In this document: in pieces, positions 7,590 through 14,599 of the stretch | Layout of the letters: every line of letters begins with the position of its first letter | Position numbering within the stretch: the first letter of the stretch is position 1 | NCBI RefSeq assembly: GCF_003977595.1 | Contig: NZ_RYYR01000031.1 | Span: 1 to 46,872 of the forward strand | Source: Lysinibacillus antri | GTDB taxonomy: Bacteria; Bacillota; Bacilli; Bacillales_A; Planococcaceae | Reading direction: 5' to 3' | Length of the DNA stretch: 46,872 nucleotides | The notes under the pieces: generated by a model | Seen by the model: the letters and a program-made list of their open reading frames with translations, nothing else | What the model was told of the DNA's origin: nothing | The model's database searches: none | Program-made: the position numbers and the translations under genes

Positions 7590-8652
7590 ACGAACATCTT
7601 TTTTACCAAAGAAGTTTTTATGGCGCTTAACTTTAGCCAATAGTTTCATCATTGTTGCATTCATATTGCTTTCTGGATGGTCGATTTACGAAGCTGCCTG
7701 TCAAATCTTTGATGAAATGGTGAGTAATCAAGAAACAAAATTATTTAAAGCCGTCTTATTGCAATATTTATGGATACTTGTTGGGGTATTTATTGTTCTC
7801 GCTATAGTTAGCCAGTATTATTTTACACGTAAATTAATGAAACCTTTAACAGTATTAATCGAGTCGATGAAAAGCTTAAAGCAAGGTGATAAAGTACAGA
7901 ATATCCAATTTCAATCTGATGGTGAAATGGAAGAGTTAATTTATCATTTTAATGAACTAGTCAATCAACTAGAATGCAATAAAATTCAAAGGCACAAACA
8001 ACTGTCGGATTTTTCTCATGAATTTCGGACACCGTTAACCAATTTAAATGGGTATTTAAAGGCGTTACAAAGTGGAGTCATAACGGGTAATCAAGAGTTA
8101 TTTTATGCGCTTCAACAAGAATCCAATCGCTTGATTAGTATGTTAGAGCAACTAAAGTCAATTGAAGAATTTGAATATGTGCAACATCAAAAATTTTTTC
8201 TAAAAGAAGAAATTCAAATTACGGACATCATCAATCAAGTAGTACACATGTTTAGTTGGACCATGAAAGGAAAAAATATTGATATTAGAATGGACATTGA
8301 TCAACAATTAATTCGAATTGATCCGAATGGGATAACACAAGTTATGAGTAATTTGATTGATAATGCCATACGTTACTACACGGGGTGTAAGCCAATCGTG
8401 ATAACAGGGAAAAGAGGAAAGAAATCTTATTGCATTTCTGTGAGTGCAGAAGGTCAATTTATTTCAGGGGAAGAAAGAGAACGTATATTTGAACGATTTT
8501 ATCGGACAGAAGCTACGAGTAATACGATTGGTAAAGGATTAGGCCTAGCCATCTCAAAAGAAATACTTGAACAACATAAAGGCAACATTCAATTAACTTC
8601 AGATGGATACTATCATACGTTTATTGTTACCATCCCCAATGCATCTATATAA
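7576..8652 (+). CDS. Membrane histidine kinase, partner of the 6906 regulator
   Basis: A 358-residue sensor kinase counted from TTG 7576 (GGGG at 7565-7568); GTG 7558 is an alternative, and the frame is open to 7486 inside the regulator gene. Two membrane helices (about 20-36 and 63-80) enclose a short outside loop of about 25 residues containing Cys42. A HAMP-like segment (83-135), HisKA with His148 in 'SDFSHEFRTPLTN', and a HATPase_c domain follow. The kinase lacks a classical sensor domain, so it probably senses through the membrane or through the loop. The lone loop cysteine is of interest because the operon encodes two extracytoplasmic thiol reductants. Confidence 0.85.
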   Translation: MLQNKRTSFLPKKFLWRLTLANSFIIVAFILLSGWSIYEAACQIFDEMVSNQETKLFKAVLLQYLWILVGVFIVLAIVSQYYFTRKLMKPLTVLIESMKSLKQGDKVQNIQFQSDGEMEELIYHFNELVNQLECNKIQRHKQLSDFSHEFRTPLTNLNGYLKALQSGVITGNQELFYALQQESNRLISMLEQLKSIEEFEYVQHQKFFLKEEIQITDIINQVVHMFSWTMKGKNIDIRMDIDQQLIRIDPNGITQVMSNLIDNAIRYYTGCKPIVITGKRGKKSYCISVSAEGQFISGEERERIFERFYRTEATSNTIGKGLGLAISKEILEQHKGNIQLTSDGYYHTFIVTIPNASI

Positions 8653-8715
8653 GGAAGTGTATTGATCTTCAATTTTTGGAGAATCTAAAAACAAAAGAAA
8701 CTTTTATTTTATCTG

Positions 8716-8744
8716 TTGACATTATACCTATAGGGGTATATTAT
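8716..8744 (+). promoter_or_regulatory. cstR-2 promoter with CstR operator in the spacer
   Basis: TTGACA (8716-8721), 17-bp spacer, TATTAT (8739-8744). The palindrome ATACCTATAGGGGTAT (8724-8739) fills the spacer, as at 1879. Confidence 0.85.
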
Positions 8745-8786
8745 ATGTATATCGGCAAGAGAAAATAAAGAGAAGGAGGCGGCACG

Positions 8787-9050
8787 ATGAACTCGTATGA
8801 AGTTAAAATAAAAAATCGTATCAAACGTATTGAAGGTCAACTTCGAGGGATATTGAAAATGATGGATGAAGAAAAAGACTGTAAAGCCGTCGTCACTCAA
8901 TTATCTGCTGTCCGCTCAGGTGTTGATCATACTATTGGTGTAATCGTTAGTCAAAACCTAAAAGAATGTATCTTGGAGGCAAAGCATAACGACGATACCG
9001 CGAATGACGCTATACAAGAAGCAATGGATTTGTTAGTTAAAAGTCGTTAA
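8787..9050 (+). CDS. cstR: CstR, persulfide-sensing CsoR-family repressor (copy 2)
   Basis: An 87-residue paralogue of the repressor at 1954, collinear over its whole length. It keeps the sensing cysteines Cys32 (KDCKAV) and Cys61 (NLKEC) and Asn57 where copper-sensing CsoR has histidine. ATG at 8787 follows AAGGAGG. It heads the rhodanese/TusA/dioxygenase cluster. Substitutions fall mainly in the C-terminal helix ('EAKHNDDTAND' against 'QAAEGDEKALND'). Both copies keep the sensing chemistry, so they may form mixed tetramers or differ in affinity across the six operators. The gene ends in a terminator hairpin like that of copy 1. Confidence 0.9.
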   Translation: MNSYEVKIKNRIKRIEGQLRGILKMMDEEKDCKAVVTQLSAVRSGVDHTIGVIVSQNLKECILEAKHNDDTANDAIQEAMDLLVKSR

Positions 9051-9070
9051 AAAATCGACTTTTCTTTTTC
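9039..9070 (+). terminator. Terminator overlapping the cstR-2 stop codon
   Basis: AAAAGTCG (9039-9046) pairs with CGACTTTT (9056-9063) and is followed by a T-rich tract. The stop codon (9048-9050) lies in the loop. The downstream rhodanese would then need a promoter of its own or read-through. Confidence 0.7.
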
Positions 9071-9079
9071 AATAAAAAC

Positions 9080-9095
9080 ATACCCATACAGGTAT
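9080..9095 (+). promoter_or_regulatory. CstR operator abutting the rhodanese ribosome site
   Basis: ATACCCATACAGGTAT, directly followed by the GGAGGAG ribosome site (9096-) of the gene at 9110. No promoter fits between operator and start, so the repressor would act as a roadblock or on an upstream promoter. Confidence 0.75.
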
Positions 9096-9109
9096 GGAGG
9101 AGTACATTC

Positions 9110-9457
9110 ATGGAAATTTGGATTATGATTGCGGTGGCGATTGTTTTTATCCTTTGGCGTATGAGACCGGTTAAAGGAACAAAAACTATAACGACTGAAA
9201 CACTAAAAGGAATATTAAATGACAAGGATAAAGTATTCGTCGATGTACGCACACCAGGTGAATATAAGTCCCGAAATATTCATCAATTTAAAAATATGCC
9301 ATTAGGTTCAGATCTCTCAAAGCTCCCAAAGGACAAAGAAATTGTAGTCATTTGTCAAAGTGGAATGCGTAGCGCCCAAGCATGTAAACAATTAAAAAAA
9401 TTGGGCTATGAAAACATCACAAATGTTCGTGGTGGCATGAGTGCTTGGAGAAGTTAA
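9110..9457 (+). CDS. Membrane-anchored rhodanese
   Basis: A 115-residue single-domain sulfurtransferase with an N-terminal membrane helix (residues 3-17), followed by a basic stretch that keeps the domain on the cytoplasmic side. The rhodanese core (28-115) has 'VFVDVRTPGEY' and the active-site loop Cys82-Gln-Ser-Gly-Met-Arg-Ser. It lies just after the second cstR and its operator, so it should be induced by persulfide. A membrane-tethered rhodanese fits the task of taking sulfane sulfur made at the membrane, for example by a sulfide:quinone oxidoreductase, although no such gene is in this window. Confidence 0.9.
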   Translation: MEIWIMIAVAIVFILWRMRPVKGTKTITTETLKGILNDKDKVFVDVRTPGEYKSRNIHQFKNMPLGSDLSKLPKDKEIVVICQSGMRSAQACKQLKKLGYENITNVRGGMSAWRS

Positions 9458-9480
9458 TTAATAATTAGGAGGAAAATAAA

Positions 9481-9777
9481 ATGAAAGAAATTAGTGCAAA
9501 AGAAGTTCAACAACGTATAGAAAATGGTGAACAGTTAAATCTAATTGATGTTCGCGAAGTGGATGAAGTGCAAGCAGGTCATATTCCTGGCATCACGAAT
9601 ATTCCATTAGGATTACTAGAGTTTCGTTCACACGAACTTGATAAAAACAAACCGTACATTATGGTTTGCCGTTCAGGTGGCCGCAGTGGTCAGGCAACGC
9701 ATTATTTACAAAGTCAAGGTTTTGATGTAACAAACATGACTGGTGGTATGATGAGCTGGGAAGGAAAAGTTGAATAA
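9481..9777 (+). CDS. Soluble rhodanese-like sulfurtransferase
   Basis: A 98-residue single rhodanese domain. 'LIDVREVDEVQAGHIPG' marks the N-terminal half, and the active-site loop is Cys63-Arg-Ser-Gly-Gly-Arg-Ser. ATG at 9481 follows TTAGGAGG. No operator precedes it and the gap to the membrane rhodanese is only 23 bases, so the two are cotranscribed. It probably relays sulfane sulfur between the membrane-tethered rhodanese and the TusA/DsrE carriers encoded next. Confidence 0.9.
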   Translation: MKEISAKEVQQRIENGEQLNLIDVREVDEVQAGHIPGITNIPLGLLEFRSHELDKNKPYIMVCRSGGRSGQATHYLQSQGFDVTNMTGGMMSWEGKVE

Positions 9778-9794
9778 TTTTTTTGAGTAAAATA

Positions 9795-9810
9795 ATACCC
9801 TTGTAGGTAT
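9795..9810 (+). promoter_or_regulatory. CstR operator upstream of TusA-rhodanese
   Basis: ATACCCTTGTAGGTAT, directly followed by the GAGGAGG ribosome site of the gene at 9825. Same spacing to the ribosome site as at 9080. Confidence 0.75.
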
Positions 9811-9824
9811 GAGGAGGCTTTTAA

Positions 9825-10388
9825 ATGTCAATTAAAGCAGATGTACAGTTAGACTGCAAAGGTCTTGCATGTCCAATGCCAATTGTTAAAACGAAAAAGG
9901 CAATGAATGATGTAGAGGATGGTCAAATTCTAGAAGTGCAAGCTACCGATAAAGGTTCTATTGCGGACCTAAAAGCATGGTCAGACAGTGTCGGGCATCA
10001 GTATATTGGCACGAAAGAAGAGGATGGTGTGTTACTGCATTACATTCGTAAAAGTGGTGATGACCATAACGTCGAACAGAAATATGAAAATACAATTACG
10101 AATGAAGAATTAATCGACCGTGCTACAAATGGCGGTATTATTCTAGATGTTCGTGAAGAAGCTGAGTATGCATTTGGACATATTGAAGGTTCTAAATCGA
10201 TCCCAATGGGTGAACTAGAAAATCGTTTAGAAGAGTTAGATAAAGATCAAGAAATATTTGTCATTTGTCGTACAGGTACACGCAGTGATTTAGCTGCACA
10301 GAAATTAGCGGAAAAAGGGTTTACGAAAGTTGTAAACGTGTTACCAGGTATGAGTTCTTGGAATGGCGATTTAGCAAAAAAACTATAA
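9825..10388 (+). CDS. TusA-rhodanese fusion sulfurtransferase (CstA-like)
   Basis: A 187-residue two-domain sulfur carrier. Residues 6-76 form a TusA domain with Cys16 in the 'GLACPMPIVKTKKAM' motif. Residues about 92-187 form a rhodanese with 'ILDVREEAEYAFGHI' and catalytic Cys148 in ICRTGTRS. Staphylococcal CstA combines the same two modules with an additional rhodanese, so this is a shorter relative. The protein can pass persulfide within itself from rhodanese to TusA, or the reverse. A stand-alone TusA at 12064 has a nearly identical CPMPIVKTKKAM segment, which suggests duplication within the cluster. Confidence 0.9.
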   Translation: MSIKADVQLDCKGLACPMPIVKTKKAMNDVEDGQILEVQATDKGSIADLKAWSDSVGHQYIGTKEEDGVLLHYIRKSGDDHNVEQKYENTITNEELIDRATNGGIILDVREEAEYAFGHIEGSKSIPMGELENRLEELDKDQEIFVICRTGTRSDLAAQKLAEKGFTKVVNVLPGMSSWNGDLAKKL

Positions 10389-10418
10389 AAAAAATTAAAT
10401 TAACTGGAGGAATTTATT

Positions 10419-10814
10419 ATGTCTAACAAAGTAGCGATTATTGCAAGTAATGGTGGGTTATTTGACGCGTATAAAGTATTTAATATTGCAACGGCAGCAG
10501 CCGCAACAGAGAAAGAAGTAGCGATTTTCTTTACATTCGAGGGACTTAACTTAATTCATAAACAAGCGATGCAACAATTACCAATGCCAGCAGGAAAAGA
10601 GCATTTTGCGGAAGGTTTCGCAAAAGCAAATGTACCAAGCATTCCACAACTAGTCGAAATGGCGCAGGAAATGGGCGTAAAATTTATCGGTTGTCAAATG
10701 ACAATGGATGTAATGAATTTAACAAAAGAAGACTTTATTGATGGGATTGAAGTTGGCGGAGCAGTAACATTCCTTGAATTTGCTAAAGATGCAGCACCAA
10801 CGTTAACATTCTAA
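10419..10814 (+). CDS. DsrE/DsrF-like (DsrE2-type) sulfur carrier
   Basis: A 131-residue protein of the DsrE superfamily. The N-terminus (VAIIASNGG...) forms the first beta strand and loop, 'AIFFTFEGLNLI' the second, and Cys92 in 'KFIGCQMTMDVM' is the conserved persulfide-carrying cysteine. DsrE2 proteins with TusA and rhodanese exchange sulfane sulfur in thiosulfate and persulfide metabolism. The family is often membrane-linked, but no clear transmembrane helix is visible here. ATG at 10419 follows CTGGAGG. It is the last gene before a hairpin at 10843. Confidence 0.88.
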   Translation: MSNKVAIIASNGGLFDAYKVFNIATAAAATEKEVAIFFTFEGLNLIHKQAMQQLPMPAGKEHFAEGFAKANVPSIPQLVEMAQEMGVKFIGCQMTMDVMNLTKEDFIDGIEVGGAVTFLEFAKDAAPTLTF

Positions 10815-10842
10815 TTAATAATATCTTAGCAACTGTTAAAAC

Positions 10843-10871
10843 TAATGGAAGGGCTACATACCCTTCCATTA
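10843..10871. terminator. Perfect hairpin between DsrE-like gene and dioxygenase (possible terminator)
   Basis: TAATGGAAGGG (10843-10853) pairs exactly with CCCTTCCATTA (10861-10871), 7-base loop. It is followed by A rather than T residues on the plus strand, so it is a weak candidate for intrinsic termination and could instead protect or process the mRNA. Confidence 0.5.
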
Positions 10872-10886
10872 AAAAAATCAAAAACA

Positions 10887-10902
10887 ATACCTATGGGGGT
10901 AA
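10887..10902 (+). promoter_or_regulatory. CstR operator overlapping the dioxygenase ribosome site
   Basis: ATACCTATGGGGGTAA, one base off the consensus. Its GGGGG is the only purine-rich ribosome site before the ATG at 10909, so repressor binding and translation initiation use the same bases. Confidence 0.7.
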
Positions 10903-10908
10903 TTAAAT

Positions 10909-12036
10909 ATGACAATCATTAAAATGACAGCAGCACAAGTAGCTCGTAAACTAATTGAAAAACAACCATTATTTATTTTAGATGTACGTAATACAGATGC
11001 TTATGACGATTGGAAAATTGAAGGACACAACTTTGAGTATTTAAATATTCCTTATTTCGATTTACTAGATGGTGTAGAGGAGATCATTCCAAAACTTCCG
11101 ACAGACAAAGATGTATTAGTTGTATGTGCAAAAGAAGGTTCTTCTGTTATGGTTGCGGAGATGGTGGCAGAAGCAGGTCGTGATGTGTTCTATCTTGAAG
11201 GTGGTATGAAATCTTGGAGTTCGTATCTTGAACCAATTAAAGTTGGAGATTTAACTGATGGCGGCGAAATGTATCAATTTGTTCGTCTAGGTAAAGGCTG
11301 TCTTTCTTACATGGTGATTTCTGAAGGGGAAGCAGCGATTATTGATGCTGTTCGATTCACAGAAGTGTTCACAAATTTTGCGAAAGAAAAAAATGTTGAA
11401 ATTAAACATGTATTTGATACGCACTTACATGCAGATCACATCTCAGGTGGTCGTCATATCGCAGAAGCAACAGGAGCTACGTATTACTTACCGCCAAAAG
11501 ATGCAGAAGAAGTCGTATTCGATTACACACCTCTTGAAGATGGTTTAACAGTGAAAGTGGGTGCCTCTCAAATTGAAGTAGGCGCACTTTACTCACCAGG
11601 TCATACAATTGGCTCAACTTCATTCATCGTTGATAGCAAGTATTTATTAACAGGTGATATTTTATTCATCGATTCAATCGGTCGTCCGGACTTAGCAGGT
11701 CTTGCTGAAGATTGGGTAGGCGATCTTCGTGAAACATTATATCGTCGTTACCGTGAATTAGTAGAGGATTTAATTGTGTTACCTGCTCACTTTATGATTA
11801 TTGAAGAGTTAAATGAAGATGGGACCGTAGCAAAACGTTTAGGTGATTTATTTGCGGAGAACCACGGTTTAAATATTGAAAGTGAAGAAGAATTCCGTCA
11901 TACAGTAACAGATAACTTACCACCACAACCAAATGCCTATCAACAAATTCGTCAAGTGAATATGGGGAAAATCACACCTGACAACGAGGAACAAACAGAG
12001 ATGGAAATCGGTCCAAACCGTTGTGCAGTACGTTAA
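10909..12036 (+). CDS. Rhodanese-persulfide dioxygenase fusion (ETHE1/CstB type)
   Basis: Oxidises glutathione-, bacillithiol- or CoA-type persulfide to sulfite with O2. Residues 1-110 are a rhodanese domain with '[11 protein letters not shown]' and Cys73 in VVCAKEGSS. Residues 118-330 are a metallo-beta-lactamase fold with His172, His174, Asp176, His177 in THLHADH, His232, Asp250 and His294; His172, His232 and Asp250 match the mononuclear iron ligands of ETHE1. In staphylococcal CstB the dioxygenase comes first and rhodanese modules follow; here the order is reversed. A 45-residue tail (about 330-375) carries a late cysteine (NRCAVR). Sulfite produced here would be removed by the TauE-type exporter two genes downstream. 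Confidence 0.9.
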   Translation: MTIIKMTAAQVARKLIEKQPLFILDVRNTDAYDDWKIEGHNFEYLNIPYFDLLDGVEEIIPKLPTDKDVLVVCAKEGSSVMVAEMVAEAGRDVFYLEGGMKSWSSYLEPIKVGDLTDGGEMYQFVRLGKGCLSYMVISEGEAAIIDAVRFTEVFTNFAKEKNVEIKHVFDTHLHADHISGGRHIAEATGATYYLPPKDAEEVVFDYTPLEDGLTVKVGASQIEVGALYSPGHTIGSTSFIVDSKYLLTGDILFIDSIGRPDLAGLAEDWVGDLRETLYRRYRELVEDLIVLPAHFMIIEELNEDGTVAKRLGDLFAENHGLNIESEEEFRHTVTDNLPPQPNAYQQIRQVNMGKITPDNEEQTEMEIGPNRCAVR

Positions 12037-12063
12037 TTTAGGAAATAAAAGGAGAAAATTAAT

Positions 12064-12291
12064 ATGGAAGTAACGCAAATTTTAGATGCAAAAGGATTAG
12101 CTTGTCCAATGCCAATCGTTAAAACAAAAAAGGCAATGGATACACTAGAACCAGGTCAAGTTTTAGAAGTGCAAGTAACAGATAAAGGTGCAATCGCTGA
12201 CTTAACGGCATGGTCAGCTGCTGCAGGTCACACTCTTTTAGACCATAAAGAAGAACAAAATGTATTAACTTTTTATATTAAAAAAGCTTAA
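12064..12291 (+). CDS. tusA: TusA-family sulfur carrier
   Basis: A 75-residue single TusA domain with Cys14 in GLACPMPIVK. It matches the TusA half of the fusion at 9825 nearly residue for residue through the first 27 positions. ATG at 12064 follows AAAGGAGAAAA, 27 bases after the dioxygenase stop, so the two are cotranscribed. It likely hands persulfide sulfur to or from the rhodanese domain of the dioxygenase. The terminator at 12296 follows immediately. Confidence 0.92.
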   Translation: MEVTQILDAKGLACPMPIVKTKKAMDTLEPGQVLEVQVTDKGAIADLTAWSAAAGHTLLDHKEEQNVLTFYIKKA

Positions 12292-12295
12292 AAAT

Positions 12296-12331
12296 AATAA
12301 GTGAGTTGGGTAAAGACTCACTTATTTATTT
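12296..12331 (+). terminator. Intrinsic terminator/attenuator between tusA and tauE
   Basis: AATAAGTGAGT (12296-12306) pairs perfectly with ACTCACTTATT (12316-12326), followed by TATTTTT. It lies inside the longer open frame of the exporter, which supports the later ATG at 12364. Confidence 0.85.
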
Positions 12332-12363
12332 TTCGGTGTATTCTTGAGAAAGAAGGAAACTAC

Positions 12364-13140
12364 ATGGATATAAATTATGTGATCCTCCTTTTCGTTATAG
12401 GTTTTATTAGTTCATTTCTTTCTGGAATGCTCGGGATCGGTGGGGCCATTGTGAAATATCCTATGCTTTTAATGATTCCACCCGCATTGGGATTTCATGC
12501 ATTAACCGCGCATGAAGTTTCGGGTATTAGTGCACTAGACGTTTTATTTGTCTCAATTGCAGGTGTCATCGGATATAGAAGTGGTGGCTACTTAAATAAA
12601 TCGTTAATTACCATTATGGGTATGTCCGTGTTAATTGGAACTTTTATCGGTAGTTTTGGATCACAATATTTAACTGAGGCTCAAGTGAACATCGTCTATG
12701 GAATTTTAGCATTAGTAGCGGCCGTTATGATGTTCATACCAAAAAAAGAGTTAGACGATATTCCTTTAGATCAAGTTACGTTCAACAAGCCGATTGCAGC
12801 AATTCTCGCATTTTTTGTCGGGATTGGTTCAGGTGTTGTAGGAGCTGGAGGGGGATTTTTATTAATTCCTATTATGTTATCAATACTTCATATTCCGGCA
12901 AGAATGGCTATCGCATCAAGCCTAGCGATTACGTTTATTTCATCTTTAGCCGGTTCAATTGGAAAAATCTCAACGGGGCAAATAGACTACCCGACAGCTG
13001 TTATCATTATCATTGCTGGAATAATCGCAGCTCCATTAGGGGCAAAAATTAGCCAGAAGATGAATACAAAGGTATTACAAAATATTTTAGCCGTATTAAT
13101 ACTTGGAACAGCCATAAAAATTTGGATTGATATTTTCTAG
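12364..13140 (+). CDS. tauE: TauE/SafE-family sulfite/organosulfonate exporter
   Basis: A 258-residue membrane protein with about seven or eight helices. The duplicated family motif is visible in 'FLSGMLGIGGAIVKYPMLL' near residue 20 and 'GVVGAGGGFLLIPIML' near residue 158. ATG at 12364 follows AGAAGGAAA; the frame runs back to 12301 but through the terminator. In the staphylococcal cst operon a tauE gene is paired with the persulfide dioxygenase to expel sulfite, and the position here suits the same role. No CstR operator was found just upstream, so expression probably depends on partial read-through. Confidence 0.88.
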   Translation: MDINYVILLFVIGFISSFLSGMLGIGGAIVKYPMLLMIPPALGFHALTAHEVSGISALDVLFVSIAGVIGYRSGGYLNKSLITIMGMSVLIGTFIGSFGSQYLTEAQVNIVYGILALVAAVMMFIPKKELDDIPLDQVTFNKPIAAILAFFVGIGSGVVGAGGGFLLIPIMLSILHIPARMAIASSLAITFISSLAGSIGKISTGQIDYPTAVIIIIAGIIAAPLGAKISQKMNTKVLQNILAVLILGTAIKIWIDIF

Positions 13141-13215
13141 AACATCATGGGATTTTGATTAGCATATATCAACTACATTATTGAGAATACTATCTTAAAA
13201 CAGTAGGAGGATACA

Positions 13216-13605
13216 ATGGATTTTCATTATACGGTTCAAACCAATAAAACAATTGAAGAAGCGATTGAATCTATTGAACAGAATCTGAAGATAAATAAAT
13301 TTGGGGTTCTTTGGCAGCTAAACTTGACTGAAACTTTACAGAAAAAAGGTGTCGATCAATATAAAAAGCCATTTCGAATCTTGGAAGTTTGTAATCCGGT
13401 AGAAGCAGCACGTGTACTAGAGCATAATCCATTAGTAGGTTATTTCTTGCCTTGCAAAATTACCGTGTATGAAGACGAAGGAAAAACGAAAATCGGTCTT
13501 CCTAAACCAACTGCCATGATTAGCCTACTTAACGATGCTGAATTAATATCTATAGCAGAAAAAATTGAAGCGGTTCTTATAGATGTATTAGAAAAGAGTA
13601 AATAA
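13216..13605 (+). CDS. DUF302 domain protein
   Basis: A 129-residue soluble protein. The family pattern is seen in the N-terminal 'YTVQTNKTIEEAIESIEQNLK', the central 'FRILEVCNPVEAARVLEHNPLVGYFLPCKITVYED', and a C-terminal helix. Cys61 and Cys81 are in or near conserved positions. DUF302 proteins often occur in sulfur-oxidation or metal-stress clusters, but no reaction is established. ATG at 13216 follows GTAGGAGG. It closes the sulfur region without an operator of its own. Confidence 0.85.
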   Translation: MDFHYTVQTNKTIEEAIESIEQNLKINKFGVLWQLNLTETLQKKGVDQYKKPFRILEVCNPVEAARVLEHNPLVGYFLPCKITVYEDEGKTKIGLPKPTAMISLLNDAELISIAEKIEAVLIDVLEKSK

Positions 13606-13608
13606 ATA

Positions 13609-13640
13609 AGGGGGTGTTCATTTTCGGACGCCCTCTTCTA
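13609..13640 (+). terminator. Hairpin after DUF302 gene (weak terminator)
   Basis: AGGGGGTGTTC (13609-13619) pairs with GGACGCCCTCT (13626-13636) with G-U pairs. The following tract has few T residues. Confidence 0.4.
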
Positions 13641-13775
13641 ACTGTTGATGAATTACTTAATCGAGAAGGTAAATTAAATATGAAAAGGAAATAGGAACGA
13701 ATTAGTAGGATTCTAGGGTCAGAATATACGCATATATCTAATGGACAATACAAAAAAGCCTTTCTGCATTAAATT

Positions 13776-14053
13776 GTGGAAATTATTAGTGAATCAAAAG
13801 TAAAGCTAGAGAACAGTAAATTGGAGGATAATGATCCAATTGTAGAAAAAGATATAGATGAAAAGTTAATGAAGTTAATAAAAAAACTTCAAAATGAGAG
13901 GGTGTGGATCCAATTGGTTTTGGTCTTAAATATAGGACCAAAAAACTCCATAATAAACTTATGGATTATGAAGAATGGCTTGCGCTTTATCCCCACGCAA
14001 GTATTAACATAAGTGTGAGAGTTCAATTGGAGAGTACGGGCTTACTTGGATAG
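13776..14053 (+). pseudogene. GerC-family lipoprotein remnant (C-terminal, frameshifted)
   Basis: The last third of a Ger(x)C germinant-receptor lipoprotein. The first frame (13776-about 13905) encodes 'EIISESKVKLENSKL...IDEKLMKLIKKLQNERV'. It then shifts to the frame of 13907-14053, which encodes 'DPIGFGLKYRTKKLHNKL', 'DYEEWLALYPHASI' and 'VRVQLESTGLLG'. This lines up with the end of the intact GerC at 19873 ('SDPLGFGMVYDSSIRNKKL', 'HEEWKDMFPHAEFDVEI', 'VDIVKTGIVE'). One frameshift near 13905 and a missing 5' two-thirds mark it as dead. It suggests a second gerA-type operon once stood here or that part of one was moved. Confidence 0.75.
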
Positions 14054-14510
14054 TGTAGAATAGGACGTATAGTTATTATTAATCCATACTTTGTATTTTG
14101 TAATGTATTTAGATATGTTAAAATTAATTTACACGAATTCTTTTTCTATATTAATGCTACCAAGTAGTTTAATTATAGGATTTATGGAATACGTGTTTTT
14201 TATTTCATTTTTAAGTCGATGAACAGGTTATTAACAAAATTTTAATTTAATTACCGAAATGTTCTAATTTTGTCCTGGAGTACCGATATCTAAGTTTGAA
14301 AAGTCTATATATTGGCGTGAAATGTGAAATCATTATTAGACAAAATAAGTAAAATTGATTAAGTTTGGTAATGTTGCTTATTTTTCCTATAAAGATATTT
14401 GTTTATTACCTGTTAAATCTTGTGAATATAGTTAAATGATTTATATAGATTGTATGAAGAATTTGTGAAAAGATAATAATAAGATTTAAAAAACTTTGCG
14501 TGATTAATAG
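14054..14510. other. AT-rich non-coding stretch
   Basis: No open frame with a ribosome site and no clear repeat. The stretch is strongly AT-rich and may carry upstream regulatory DNA for the LytTR operon, but I see no promoter I would defend. Confidence 0.5.
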
Positions 14511-14552
14511 ATAAGTGTATTCGACATGAAGAGTACACTTATTATTTTTCTC
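14511..14552 (+). terminator. Hairpin with T tract upstream of the LytTR operon
   Basis: ATAAGTGTA (14511-14519) pairs with TACACTTAT (14534-14542), then TATTTTTC. It is an intrinsic terminator 48 bases ahead of the LytTR start, either ending upstream read-through or acting as a leader attenuator. Confidence 0.65.
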
Positions 14553-14599
14553 GAGAAAATGAAGAGAACTAAGAAACTAGTGTAGTGAGGTGTCCCTTT

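Noticed and set aside
13776..14012. A 78-residue intact hypothetical gene
   Set aside because: After the first 43 codons the frame loses similarity, while the alternate frame continues the GerC C-terminus, so it is better read as a frameshifted remnant.
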